The notes: generated from the letters alone by a model not told the origin. Positions 34,240-46,385 are shown, counted from the first letter of the stretch. The stretch is DNA of 64,000 nucleotides from Cephalopachus bancanus (GCA_027257055.1 JAPVLO010000007.1:6386001-6450000); one strand, 5' to 3'. Made by a program: numbers and translations.

Positions 34240-35480
34240 CTCTGGAAGGCAGACTTTTTGGGTCCCTGCATATCTGAAAGTGTCTCCATTTTGCTGTTGC
34301 AATGGAATGCTATTTTGGCTGAGCACAAGATTATGTGTGCAAATCAGCTTCCCTCAGAACCGCAAAGTCCCACATTGTCTCTGAGCCTATGACACTGGCA
34401 ATGGGAAGTCTAATGCCCGTCTGAAGTTTGCTCTTTCGCAGGAAACCTCATTTTTCTTTTGGGGAGCTTTTGATATCCTTCTTCTCCCTGGTTTTTCTGG
34501 AATTTCAGCACCATGTGTCAATGGCCAATCTCTATTTCTCCTGCTCACAGCGCAGTGGGTCCCTTTGCTGTGATGACGAGTGTCTTTTTGCAATGCTGAA
34601 AAACTTTCACTGATTTCTCTTTCTGTTTTTTTTTTTTTTCAAGCAGAATTTATTGAGAGGACAGAAAAATTCCCACAGTGGGAGGGCACCCTAGGGGGGT
34701 TGCCTGTTTTTTTCAATCCTGGCTTTATAGTCCCTCTTTTCTCTTCTCCCAGAATTAGTTAACTAGATGTCAAGGTTGGACGTTCGGGCTCTATGTCTCT
34801 TAACTTTTCTCTCATCTATTGTACACATTTTGCTGCATTCTAGAAGAATTCCTTAAACTTTATGTGTCCATTCTGCTATTCCACACATGCAACTGCTTTC
34901 ATGTTTAGCTGATGCCCTATCTTCCTGAATCTCTCTGAAGTGCCTGGTTGCATTTGCTCTATTTTCTTCTGTTTGCTGGGTCATCCCTGTTCTACTAGGC
35001 TTGGGTTCTTCCATTGAATGCATTTGGAGTCCTGCCTGCCTGCTGTTGATTTTGCTCACGTGTCTGCTGATGTGTGACTACCAGTTTATCTTCATATGTT
35101 CAAGGACCTGGTTTCCTTCCTGGTCCATTTAGTGATGCCCACCTGCCGTGGTTGGAGGGAGGGGCAGGGTCGGCTGCTGCCTGGTGGACAGTCCTTGTTT
35201 TCTGGGTGTGGGAGTCCTCTGTCCATACCGAGGTCAGTAACTTCCTGGCCTTGTGGACCTTCTCGTGGCCTTAGAGGCCTCACTAACCACTTTGGCCTCA
35301 GGCAAATGCCACTCCTACTCAACACAGTGGGCAAAAAGGGAAGAGCCTCAACTAATCAGTCTGGCAACATCCCTGGCACGTACCTCCAACCTCCTGCATA
35401 TCAGGTTTTAATCTTTGGGCCCATTTCCTACCTTCTCAGCCATCTCCCTGGGTTTGTTCTAGCTTGGTTGCTCTGAGAAG
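34240..35480 (-). mobile_element. Possible very old L1 fragment, antisense
   Basis: Phrases such as 'gggaagtctaatgcccgtct', 'tttgctctttcgcaggaaac' and 'tgtttgctgggtcatccctg' resemble reverse-complement sequence of an old L1M type. Divergence is high, the right edge is a guess, and a poly-T retro-insertion (34628-34760) lies inside. Confidence 0.4.
34628..34760 (-). mobile_element. Small retro-insertion with poly(A) tail, antisense
   Basis: The plus strand starts with 15 or more T. On the minus strand a 130-base segment ends 'ctcaataaattctgcttg' plus a poly(A) run, so an AATAAA signal sits about 14 bases before the tail. It interrupts old L1-like text. It could be a 5'-truncated processed pseudogene or a retro-copied LTR transcript; 'tataaag' and the AATAAA spacing favour the latter. 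Parent unknown. Confidence 0.5.
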
Positions 35481-35837
35481 CTGCTTCCATTTGCCTTCTA
35501 AATTTCAAGATTCCCTGGCCATCTGTTGGTGCATTATCTTGTTTGGATTATATTTTTAACTATCTTTTTGGTCTTCCCATATGATTTGGGATGGTAAGAA
35601 AAGGCCAAGAAATGTACAGGGTCATTATTACTGACTCCTAAGTGTGGCCTCTGTGTACAGTATCCCTAAAATGGACTTACACAGCATACACAGCCCATTT
35701 TATGGAGCTACTCAACTTAATTCTTGACATTACTGAATTTGGGGAAATAAGTTACTCTAAGTAAATTCAAATGTTAAATGTCAGGTCATTGACTCCTTAT
35801 GTTACATCAAATTTGGCAATAACTCTTCACTTTATTT
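35481..35837. other. Unassigned sequence
   Basis: AT-rich, no gene, no named repeat seen. Confidence 0.4.
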
Positions 35838-36770
35838 GGCAATAAAAGAAACATATTCTCAGGGAGACAACCCACAGAATGGGAAAAATATTTGCCAACT
35901 GTATATCTGACAAAGGCCTAACATCTAGGATATATAAGGAACTCAAACGCACCAATTGGAAAAAAAATAGCCCCTTTACAAAGTGAATAGACACTTCTCA
36001 GAAGAAGATATACAGTCAGCCAACAGACACATGAAAAAGTGTTCAGCCTCACTCATCATCAGAGAAATGCAAATCCAAACCACACTGAGATACCACCTAA
36101 TCCCAGTAAGAATGGCCATCATTAATAAAACAAACAACAACAGATGCTGGCAAGGATGTGGAGAAAAAGGAATGCTTCTACACTGCTGGTGGGAATGCAA
36201 ACTAGTGCAACCTCTTTGGAAGACAGTGTGGCAATTTCTGAAAGAATAGAAACTGACCTTCCATATTGACCCATCAATTGCCCTAGTGGGAATATACCCG
36301 GAGGAACTCAAATCTCTACAAAAAGATACCTACACACGTGTTTGTTGCAGCTGTATTCATAATAGCAAAAACATGGAACCAACCATGTTTCCCATCGAAG
36401 CTGGACTGGATAAAGAAAATACGGTATATATACACAATGGAATATTATGCAGCCATAAAGAAGGACAAATACTTGGACTTCACAGCAATTTGGATGGATT
36501 TGGAGTCGATCATACTTAGTGATCTATCACAGAAACAAAAAAACAGAGTACCATATGTTCTCACTCATAAGCAGATCTTGAACAATTATAATACTATAAG
36601 AAAGCATTTGGCAGTAATGGGAAACTGTCAGGGGAAGGGGGTGAGATTGGCAGTTCAGGGAAATTGCTGGGATGGGGAGGGGCATACCTCATCAACAAGG
36701 GTACCTGTATAGTCAATATTTGTATACCTGACCCCGAATTATACCCCACATCTTTATAATTAAAAAAAAA
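35838..36770 (+). mobile_element. 5'-truncated L1, end of ORF2 and 3'UTR
   Basis: Begins in ORF2 at 'aaaatatttgccaactgtat', includes 'caacagacacatgaaaaagt', 'cactgctggtgggaatgcaa', a Cys-box equivalent and 'ggaatattatgcagccataa'. The 3'UTR ends 'acatctttataattaaaaaa'. Two relic frames (35983-36249 and 36286-36519) still read as L1 ORF2 C-terminus ('LQVEC'-like boxes broken by a stop). Fairly young by divergence from the full-length copy. Confidence 0.9.
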
Positions 36771-36784
36771 ATAGAAATGTAGGC

Positions 36785-37600
36785 AGTTTTTAAAAAAGTG
36801 GGCAAAAGTCATGACTAGACACTTCTCAAAAGAAGCTATATGGGCAGCCAACAGACACATGAAAAAGTGCCCAACCTCACTAATTATCAGAGAAATGTCA
36901 ATCAAAACCACATTGAGATACCATATAACCCCAGTAAGAATGTCCATGATTAATAAAACAAACAGCAGATGCTGATGAGGATGCAGAGAAAATGGGAGTG
37001 CTTCTACACTACTGGTGGGAATACAAACTAATGCAACCTCTTTGGAAGACAGTATGGCGATTTCTGAAAGAACTAGAAATTGACCTTCCATATGATCGAG
37101 CAATCACCCTATTGGGAATATACCTGATGAAACTCAAATCATTTTACAAAAGAGATACCCACACACGCATGTTTGTTGCAGCTCTATTCACAATATCAAA
37201 AACATGGAACCAACCATGCTGCCCACTGTAGCTGGAGTGGATTTTAAAAAATGTGGTACATATACATAATGGAATATTATGCAGCCACAAAGAAGGACAA
37301 ACATATGGACTTCGTAGAAACTTGGACGGGTTTAGAGTCTATCATACTTAGTTATCTATCACAGAAACAAAAAACAGAGAACCATGTGTTCTCACTCATA
37401 TGTGGACCTTGAACAATTGTCATAATACTATAGAAAGGGATTGGCAGCAGTGGGAAACTGCCAGGGGAAGGGGAGTGGGAGTGGCAGTTGAGGGAAACTG
37501 CCATTGGAGAAAGGGGCACACCTCATCAACAAGGGAACCTGCATAATGAACATTTGTATACCTAACCCTGATTTGTACCCCACATCTTTAACATTAAAAA
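36785..37600 (+). mobile_element. Second 5'-truncated L1 directly after the first
   Basis: Starts slightly further into ORF2 ('aagtgggcaaaagtcatgac') and repeats the same landmarks: 'cactactggtgggaatacaa', 'atggaatattatgcagccac', and a 3'UTR ending 'tttaacattaaaaaaaag'. It is the same subfamily as the neighbour, in the same orientation, starting within 20 bases of its A-tail. Confidence 0.9.
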
Positions 37601-37813
37601 AAAGTTAAAAAGAAAAAAGAAGTAATACTGGAAACATAATCAACTATGTATGGTAAATGCAGCCTAAAAATGAAAAAAAATAGAAAATAGAGAAATAAGG
37701 ATTCTTTTATTAAGCTCTATCCTTATCCACCAAAGCCTATCATAATAGTAGATTATAATATAGAATTTTTAGAAATCTACTTCTCCAGAGTGATAGACAA
37801 CAAATTTAATTGT
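37601..37813. other. Short unassigned gap
   Basis: AT-rich, no element recognised; ends in the target duplication of the next Alu. Confidence 0.4.
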
Positions 37814-37827
37814 AAAGATGAAAATTA

Positions 37828-38124
37828 GTCGTGTTTGGTGGCTCAGCCTGTAATCCCACGCCTTGGGAGGCTGAGGTGAGTGGATTGCCTGAGCCCGCGG
37901 GTTCGAGACCCGCCTGGGCAACTTGGTGAGACCTCACCTTTACAATAAATAAAAAAAAAATTAGCCGGGTGTGCTAGCGCGCGCCTGTAGTTCCAGCTAC
38001 TTGGAAGGCTGAGGCAGAAGGATCTCCGGAGCCCAGCAGGTGGAGGCTGCAGTGGCTGGGAGCGGCCACTGCACTCCAGTCTGGGTGACAGAGTGAGATT
38101 CCAGAGTGAGACTCCAAAAAAAAA
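37828..38124 (+). mobile_element. Young Alu dimer with perfect 14-bp target duplication
   Basis: Full dimer with the lineage block 'cccgcgggttcgagacccgc', an intact right arm 'gccactgcactccagtctgg', and a doubled tail phrase ('cagagtgagattc' then 'cagagtgagactcc'). The flanks 'aaagatgaaaatta' at 37814-37827 and 38125-38138 are identical. CpGs are well kept. This is a recent insertion. Confidence 0.96.
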
Positions 38125-38230
38125 AAAGATGAAAATTAACGTTCAAGTAAACTTAAAATTCAAAGAGAGAAAAAGAGAAACATATTCTCAAAATGGATCA
38201 ATTAATATCTCTCTTCTCTATTCTCTAAAT

Positions 38231-38498
38231 TGGGTATGGTGGCTCACGCCTGCAATCCCAGCACTTTGGGAGGTGGAGGTGAGAGGATTGCCTGAGTCTA
38301 TAAGTTCAAGACCAGCCGGGGCAACTTGGCAAGACCTCGTCTCTACAATAAATTAAAAGACTAGCCAGGCATGGTGGCACATGTCTGTAGTTACAACTGC
38401 TTGAAAGGCTGAGGCAGAAGGACTGACTGAGCCCAGCAGGTCAAAGTTGTGGTGGTCATGAGCGTGCCCCTGGGCAACAGAGTAAGACTCTGACTCAA

Positions 38499-38532
<34 letters not shown>
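38231..38532 (+). mobile_element. Alu dimer with (AAT)n tail
   Basis: 'gggtatggtggctcacgcct' to 'agactctgactcaaaataat'. The A-tail has become an (AAT) microsatellite of about 11 units (38499-38531). Older than the Alu 100 bases upstream, with several right-arm deletions. Confidence 0.92.
38499..38531. repeat. (AAT)n microsatellite
   Basis: About eleven uninterrupted 'aat' units growing out of the Alu A-tail; a likely length polymorphism. Confidence 0.95.
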
Positions 38533-39339
38533 TCTTTCTTCTCTTTTTTTCTTTTCCCTTCCTCCACCAAATAAATTTTAATAAGGAACATCTGGCTACT
38601 AAGTTTATAAAACTTTACTAAATAAACAAAGTACTTGAAAACCTAAGGTTTTTTATTTTGTTTTTGTCTTTCCTTTTTTGTTATTACCGCCCATGATATC
38701 TTTTATGTTAACATCGAAAGTTGAATTTGGTTAACATCCCGTAGAATTCTACATGAGAAGTCTTTCAGATTTCTTATTTAATTCTTCCACATTTTCTCTT
38801 CTTCAAGCTGCATAAGTGAAGCCCACAGAGAGGAAGCATTGGCTTAATTTTACAGAATATGTTTCCTGGGTCACCACTTAGAGAGGAGCATCCTGACCTA
38901 GACTTCCTCTGTGGCATCTTTTGTGCATGGGGCGACATCCGCTGTTGAGATGGTAGCAAAGATGTCAATGCTGTTTGCTTTTTATCTGTTCGTCTGTGCA
39001 TAATCCTAAGAGAACACTGGGTAACGATCTTGGCAAGAAATTGGAAATGAAAGGTGAATGCCCCACATAGCCCTTCTCATGTAGATGTTGAAAGAATATG
39101 ATTTCCTTCAAAGCAACCTGAATGTCACATCAAAATGTCAGCTCCATCGTGCTCATCACGCACTGGCTACTTTCCTGGGGGACTCTCCTGCTCAGAGCAA
39201 GAGGGTCTCCCCGTTCCCACTCACAGCCCTCTCCAGCCATCCTCCCCACGGGCAGAGGGACTGTCTCAAAGCATGAACCAGAGCCCCTCACCACCAGCCC
39301 AAACTCCAGGATGGCATCCCACCACCCTTAACCCAAAGT
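38533..39339. other. Unassigned sequence
   Basis: No recognised element up to the L2. Short overlapping frames at 39085-39360 are not exon-like. Confidence 0.4.
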
Positions 39340-39815
39340 CCACATTCTCACAAGGCTGAGGAAGCCCGTGGGATCCTGCCAGCTCCCCACAGTGTTGTGC
39401 TCCCTCACCAGCCTGCAGCCACACTGCCCTCCTGCTCCATGGACATCCTGCATGATTTCTACTAAGCCTTTGCACTAGCGGTGCCTTTAGCCTGGAGTGC
39501 TTTTCCTCTGACTTCATGCAATATGACTTTGCCACTTCCTGGAGGTTTCTGCTCAGAGGCATCTCCTGCGGGACCCCATCTCAGCCACCCTGCAGTTACG
39601 GGAGCTCCCCGGGCTCTTCATCTCCTGTTCCTGCCCTGTGTGACCTCAAGAACTTTCTCACTCTCTGAGTCCATGGACTAACTGGCTGCTTTCAGTCTCT
39701 CACATTAGAATACAATTTCCAAAAGAAGGAAGACTTCATTTTGTTCTGTGCTCTAAGCTCCAAGTCTAGAACTCAGCCTGGCCTTTAGGAGGGGCTCCAT
39801 GAATATTGGGGAGCA
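39340..39815 (+). mobile_element. L2 LINE 3' region
   Basis: 'cagcctgcagccacactgcc', 'cctttgcactagcggtgcct', 'agcctggagtgcttttcctc', 'tctgctcagaggcatctcct' and 'ggaggggctccatgaatatt' keep the order of the L2 3' region and tail. An ancient mammalian element, non-coding now. Confidence 0.8.
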
Positions 39816-39958
39816 ATCAAATACTTCTATTTTTTGATAAAATGAAAAAAGATTGTTCCTAACAACTGTACAGACAAATTCAATTTTCAAAGCATTAAAT
39901 TAGCATAAGAGCATGGCAAAAGCATTCCTCAAAAATTTAAGCATAAAATTACCATCTA

Positions 39959-40280
<322 letters not shown>

Positions 40281-40282
40281 AT

Positions 40283-41150
40283 ATCAACACAAGAATGGAA
40301 AGCAGGAACTCAAAGAGATGCCTGTAAACCAATATTCTCAGCTGCATTATTCATAATAGTTTTGAGAAATAAGAATAGTGATTTATTTTCAAATTGGAGC
40401 CTAGCTTATATCGGGTTCTCAAGATGGTGTTTAAATGCTTTGTGCTTCTCTTTTATTGATTCCCTTCCTGTTTCTTTGTGCTTCCTTTTTGCGGACTTTT
40501 TACTTTGGCAGGCTTCATGTTTAAACTTTTGGTGAGATCCAATCAGAATGATTCTGTAAGCCAGTCGACAAATAGGACATGCACATGAAATGTTTCTGTA
40601 AATCAATCAAAATGTGTCACATAGGTGTCATATGAGAAAGCCTGTAACTTCTGCAGTATTCCTCCAATGAGGAACAAGGAGAAGGACCTGCCTTTTAGAG
40701 ATAAAAGTGATGATTCTCTCTGCTCTGGTGTACCTGCCCACCAGACACCCCATCTTGCAAGACCGTCATTAAAGTCTCGCTTCTGCTGCACTCCACGTCT
40801 CTGTGTCCATCCTTTGATTTTGGACAGGTGATTTCATTTTTCACAATAGTCAAACGGTGAAAAATACCCAAGTGTCCCTCTGTAGATGAAGACATACATC
40901 TAATGTAGTACATATGTAAAATGGGATAGTATTCAGCCTTGCAAAGGAAGGAAATTCTGACGCATGCTATAAAATGAGGTAGCTAAGAAGACATTATACT
41001 AAGTGAAATTAGAGAGACACAAAAAGACAGATATTATTTTGACTTCTTCTATGTGAAGTACCTAGAATAGACAAATTCACAGAGACAGAAACTAGGATGG
41101 GTGTTACCAGAGGCAGCAATCAGGATTGTGCAACATTGTGAATGTACTTA
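40283..41150 (+). mobile_element. Old L1M ORF2-3' end split by an LTR-like insert
   Basis: 40283-40375 reads as the L1 'cagctgcattattcataatag' region. It resumes at 40833 with 'ttcacaatagtcaaacggtg', 'tacccaagtgtccctctgta', 'actaagtgaaattagagaga' and 'tagaatagacaaattcacag'. The two halves join exactly in the L1 order, with the ten-base 'ttcataatag' repeated as 'ttcacaatag' on the far side. Confidence 0.7.
40380..40830 (+). mobile_element. LTR-like insertion inside L1M
   Basis: The last 200 bases look like an LTR: a TATA-like 'agagataaaagtg' near 40696-40708, 'ccatcttgcaagaccgt', an ATTAAA signal near 40769, then 'gtctcgcttctgctgcactc' and the end 'ttttggaca'. That layout is typical of ERV1 R/U5. 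The 5' border is uncertain and no internal viral genes are present, so a solo LTR or a partial one is likely. Family not named. Confidence 0.5.
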
Positions 41151-41163
41151 ATGCAATACATAC

Positions 41164-41313
41164 CCCTCTCTCTCTCTTTCTCTCTCTCTCTATATACATA
41201 TATATAGAGAGATATGTATATATATATACATATATTCTCAAAAGAAAACTGCAAAGCAGTTACATATATATATATATATATATATTCTCAAAAGAAAACA
41301 GCAAAGCAGTTAC
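41164..41313. repeat. CT and AT microsatellites with a 50-bp tandem duplication
   Basis: A (CT)n tract (41165-41190) runs into (AT)n. The phrase starting 'tatattctcaaaagaaaac' occupies 41231-41263 and again 41281-41313 with one mismatch, a duplication of period 50 across the AT run. Confidence 0.9.
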
Positions 41314-43189
41314 TCTATTTGCCTTGATTTTATAAAATTAGATGAATTTATCCTGAGATTTTTTTATTAGATGAATCGGCTCTGGTAAGTCTTTTACCAT
41401 CTGTTTAACTTAACATCCTAACAAAATTCCTGATTTAACATTCTTTATTGGTTTTATAAAAATGAGTTTGGATAATTATGTACATAAGCCAGTGATGCCT
41501 GATTTATTATGCAAGCGAGAGAAAATACGTCAGATGCTGAATTCTTATTTTTCCCAATGTCATTTGTGAAAATTACTCAAAGTTTTTACCCATATATTAC
41601 TTCTGTTCCCTCAAGATAAAAAAAATCACTTCTACAAATGTTTGTCAAAATTGGGAGCACTTTAACAAATAGCTCTCAAATATAGTACCTTCTAACATGT
41701 CATTAAATATTCTCCTTTGAATATAATTTAGACCTTTTCAGTTACATCGGGAAATTCTCTAATATATTTCCATAAATTACAATAAATAATGTCCTGTTAA
41801 ACTTCTGGGGGATTTTCAGCTAATATGAGACGTGGGTGATTCAAGTTACTCACGATTCTCCCTGATGTCCCCTGTTCCTCATACCAGTCACACTTATTAG
41901 GGAGAGCCACTTCCACCAGGATATTTCAAAGAATTCCAAACCTGTGTGTTTTCAGAGGTCATTATGGGTGGAAAGGAGGTGTGGGGGGAAGGTCTGAAAG
42001 CTTGATTTACTGTGGCTCACGGTCACCTTTGTAAAAAACCCCTCTGAGCAATTATACAAGTATTTGCATCAATAGGCACTCAATAAACACCATTTGAATG
42101 AGTACCCTAGGGCTTAGTGAAGGCTGTTCCCCATTATTGATAGTGGGAGAGGGATTTTAGATAGTACAAGGACAAACACTTGTTTAATTATCATGCACTT
42201 TAAAAAATTAATTATGACAAATGACATTGATTTTCCACTGATGATAAGGATACAAAATGTCCTTTTGAAATAAACATATTTCATTTTTTAATGTTTATAC
42301 TTAAGGAAAGAAATAAATCATTGATCTATTGTATAAGATTTGGAAACTATCCATGAGGTGGTATACAGATGACTGAACTGAAGGCAACACTAAACTAGCA
42401 AATGCTCCTTGTTCACCATCAGAGTCTAGAAACTGGGAGTACGGGAGGAGGCACCTCTCTGCAGATGCAGGAACTTGCACAATCCCGTGAGGCTGGAAGA
42501 AGAAAAGGTTGGAGATGACATTCAGAGACACCCCAACAGGAAGAACCTTCTTCTTCTCCCAGCTTTGCAGTCTCCCACCTGTCATCAGGACCCAAAGGAG
42601 AGGTGTAACTTGCAAGGTCCCACAGCAGGACAAAGCCACGTGCAGAAGTCTGGGCTACAAGCAAACATGGTAGCTGAACACCTGGTATAGACTGATGAGC
42701 TCACCCTGCTCAGAATGAAATGACCCCAGGCTGCCTTGCTTTCTCCTCCATTACCGGCCCCTCTCTGCCCACACCAGACCTTACTCCCGCTCGAATTCCT
42801 ACCTCCTCTCTTCTTCCAGTTCTTCTGAGAATTCCATTAATACTTGGAACTGGACCTCCCAGTCCCTTCCCATTCCTCCTGGCTTGCAGTAGTCATGTGA
42901 CCTTGTTCCCAACACTTCAGGCTCCCTTGCCTTGGGGGCCTTCTATGGATTGCACCTTGCCACCACCACCAAACAAAGCATTAGGCCTGGAGTCAGCCCT
43001 CTTGCACAGACCATTGGACATTGACAACATTTACACCTAGAACAAACAGACTTTCCAGAACGAGGGGACAATTTTTACACTGTTATGACCAAGACTCCAT
43101 TACAGTGGGTGTCCTAGTATCTCTGATTCTTTGAGCTCTGATCTCTGATTTCTGATTCTCTTTGACTTTGAGGAACACCACCTGGCTGC
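41314..43189. other. Mostly unassigned, with an L2 tail
   Basis: 42060-42110 has an L2-like end ('caataggcactcaataaaca', 'tttgaatgag'). The ORF-bearing stretch 42300-42690 shows no domain and no exon borders. Nothing else identified. Confidence 0.4.
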
Positions 43190-43385
43190 CCTCCAGCTAT
43201 TGGGCCTCAACTAAATCACTCACCTTCCTCATTTTTCTTCACTTTCCACATCTGTAAAATAGGTTTAATATAAATATTGACCTTGTACTTGTTTTGTGTG
43301 AGGATTAAATGAGATGATTTCATGGTGAAACGTTTAGCATCATGCAGGCTCATAGCAAATGCTCACTAAATGTTAGCCATTTCAA
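43190..43385 (+). mobile_element. MIR SINE fossil
   Basis: 'ctcaactaaatcactcacct', 'tccacatctgtaaaataggt', 'aggattaaatgagatgattt' and 'aaatgctcactaaatg' follow MIR in sense order. Ancient, diverged. Confidence 0.75.
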
Positions 43386-43394
43386 AAGAAATAG

Positions 43395-43855
43395 GGCTTC
43401 AAAAATGTTAGTCTCCCTGTAACACCTGTCTAACCATGAGAAAGACATCACACAAATTCCAATTGAAGAGCACTCTACAAAAGCCCTGACCAGGCCTCCT
43501 CAAAACTGTCAAAGTCATCAGAAACAAGGGCAGACCAAGAAACTGTCAAAGCCAAGAGGATCCCAAGGAGAAGTCATGACCAGTTGTCATTTGGGATCCT
43601 GGATGGAATCCTGAAAGAGAAAAAGGACTTTAAGGGAAAACATAAAGGAACCTGAATAAAGTTTGGACTGTAGTTAGTGAGAATGTATCAATATTGATTC
43701 ATTTACTTTAGCAAATGTGTCATACTGATGTAGGTTTTTAGTAACAGGTGAAACTGAATCTGGGGTATGTAAGAGCTTTCTGTACTGTCTTGGCTGTTTT
43801 GCTATAAATCTAGGCTGTTATAAAATATAAAGTTTGTTATTTTAAAACAGAAAAT
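43395..43855 (+). mobile_element. L1ME/MC-type 3'UTR
   Basis: 'gagaaagacatcacacaaat', 'ctcctcaaaactgtcaaagt', 'gggatcctggatggaatcct', 'tgaataaagtttggactgta', 'tttgctataaatctaggctg'. The whole order matches an old L1 3'UTR. No coding. Confidence 0.75.
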
Positions 43856-45150
43856 AAATGCAAATCTCTCTCCCAAAGACACACTGCTGGCATAAACAAA
43901 GCTATGGCTTGAATCCTCTTCTCAGTGACCCAAGAGCTTAAGCTCCCTCCATTCAGGGCTGCACTGATGGTTATTATTAGGGCAATTACAGGCTGGAGGA
44001 GGAGAAGCAAACCTGGGAGAGGAGAAACTGGAGAAGACGGTTCTCCCAGTATGGCTCTAGGTCTGCAGAGTCTCTTCAGTGAACCACCAGTGTGCAGAAG
44101 GGCTTTTAGGCAGAAAACAGTGACCCACAGGTAAAGAGTGTTTGGAGGACAGAACCTGCCTGTCTGCAGACCACTCAAAGACAGTGCCCTCAGGATGTCC
44201 AGACCCACCGTGTGGGCTCTGAACAGGCCCTGAGCAAGTCAAGCTTGTCAGACGAGTTATCTGCCCAGAACAACTGTGAGTGTTGGCAGGCAGCTTCCCT
44301 GAACAGTGCCCAAGCTCTCCTTTGTCAGGACAACCCAGGGGCCCATGGGGGAACCCCCTCAAACACAGAGGCCCTTCCTCTGCCCAGCAGTGCCACAGAC
44401 ATGCAGAACAGAAAGGATGGATCTGTGCGGGTTTTCAATGTTGGATAGCCACAGATCTTGTGTGAACGCTGCTTAATTCTGCCCAGACTCTGCGCCAACT
44501 TGGCTCTCCAAGGAGCCCAAGTGTCAAATCATTTGCTTTAGAAACCAGTGAGGTGGAAGGCAGTCAGCAACTGGGCCTGTTTCCAGTAGTTTGCAATCTC
44601 ACCACAGAAGTGACAATTTACCATCATCTATTTTCTCAAATTCTTTCTTCATTTAATGTATTTAACAAAGTCTCATTGAGTACCAATCTCAGGGGAATTC
44701 CAATCAGATAGGCAGTAGGAAGAATTTCATCCTGAGCCTCACTTGAACCACTGGGACCACCCAATTATTTTCCATGTCTCAGCCTTAGTGTGGAAGACTC
44801 CTCTTTCCACCACCAAGTGAGCATTCCCCTTCTTCCAGATGTGCCATCCTCAGTTTGTTCTGGGACCCTCATCTTCTCCAGTCTCAAGACCACATAGTTT
44901 GGGTAGAGCTGACCCACAAGCCAATTCTAGAAACAGGTTCCACGTCTTAGCTCCAATCATGGGAATGAATGCAGAGGGAAGCATCGCCCAATGCAATGAA
45001 AGGATTCCACTCTCTGTTTGTTAGTTTTGTGCTTTTTCTGGTGAGGATGCTGTGCTGGTAGAATGTGGGCCCAGAACTGCCGGCAGCCACTGTTTGCCAT
45101 TCCTTAGAAAGAGCACACTGAGATCAGAGCATCTTAGAAAATAAAACCAA
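43856..45150. other. Unassigned sequence
   Basis: No repeat landmark I can name. Overlapping ORFs at 43837-44465 on both strands show no domain and no plausible exon pair. Confidence 0.4.
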
Positions 45151-45448
45151 TGGGTCAGGTGCAGTGGCTCACACCCGTAATCCCAGCACTTTAGGAGGCC
45201 GAGGCAGGGGAATTGCTTGAGACCAGGAGTTCGAGGCCAGTCTAGGCAACATAGTAAGACTTCATCTCTACAAAAAAAAATTAGCTGGGTTGTTGGCACA
45301 CACCTGCAGTCCAAACTACATGGAAGGCTGAAGTAGAAGGATCATCTGAGCCCAGGAGGTTGAGGTTGTGGTGAGCTATAATTATATCACCGCACTCCAG
45401 CCTAGGTGAAAGAGTGGCAGCCTGACTCAAAAAAAAAAAAAAAAAAAA
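45151..45448 (+). mobile_element. Alu dimer, old type
   Basis: 'gggtcaggtgcagtggctca', 'gagaccaggagttcgaggcc', linker 'acaaaaaaaaattagctgg', right arm 'gtggtgagctataattatat', long A-tail of about 19. It lacks the young lineage block and abuts the L1 that follows. Confidence 0.92.
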
Positions 45449-45449
45449 G

Positions 45450-46385
45450 GTATGCATCTGACAAAGGTCTAACATCTAGGATATACAAGAACTCAAGCAA
45501 AGTGAAAGGAAAAAACAAGCAACCACATTAAAAAATGGACAAAGAACATGAACAGACACTTCTCAAAAGATGACATACAAGCAGCCAACAGACACATGAA
45601 AAAATGCTCAACCTCACTAATCATCAAAGAAATGCAAATCAAAACTACAATGAGATACTATCTAACTCCAGTAAGTATAGTTATCATTAATAAGTCAAAA
45701 AGCAACAGATGATGACATGGGTACAGAAAGAAGGAAATACTTCTACACTGTTAGTGGGAGTGCAAGCCAGTTCGGCCTCTATGGAAAACAGTGTGGCAAT
45801 TCCTAAAATAACAAAAAATTGACCTTCCTTATGATCCAGCAATCCCTCAACTGGCAACATATCCAGTAGAATGTAAATCGGTCTACCAAGACACCTGCAC
45901 ATGCATGTTTATTGCCACACTATTCACAATAGCAAAAACATAGAACCAACTCTGCTGCCCATCAAAAATGGACTGGATAAGGAAAATGTGGTACATATAC
46001 ATGAAGGAGTATTACACAGTCATAAAGAAGAACAAAATAATGGACTTTGCAGCGACTTGGATGGAGTTAGAGATCATCATACTAAATGAACAATCACAGA
46101 AACAAAGAACTAAATTCCACAAACTCTCTCTCATAAGTGAACCCTGAGCACTAGTCACATTAGCACAAGGGTGGGATCAACAGTCACTGGGCCCTGCCAG
46201 GGGAAGAGGGAGGGAGAAGGGTGGGGGACACGTGACAATACAAAAGGTACCTGGTCCACTACCAGAGGGAGTGAGGGCCAGTTAGATGTCCAAACTTGAC
46301 CCGCATGCATCCTTCTTATGTAGTTAATCCTCACTTATACCACACAACTGTATGATAAAAAAAAAATTTTTTTTAAGTTTAAAGA
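45450..46385 (+). mobile_element. 5'-truncated L1, end of ORF2 and 3'UTR
   Basis: Starts right after the Alu A-tail at the ORF2 phrase 'tctgacaaaggtctaacatc', the same point where the copy at 35838 begins within a few dozen bases. It contains 'ttctcaaaagatgacataca', 'tggtacatatacatgaagg' and a 3'UTR with 'gggaagagggagggagaagg'. Ends at an A/T-rich tail near 46360. Two small relic frames remain. Confidence 0.88.

Noticed and set aside
36594..37103. 169-codon minus-strand ORF
   Set aside because: Antisense of L1 ORF2 3' end; no independent support.
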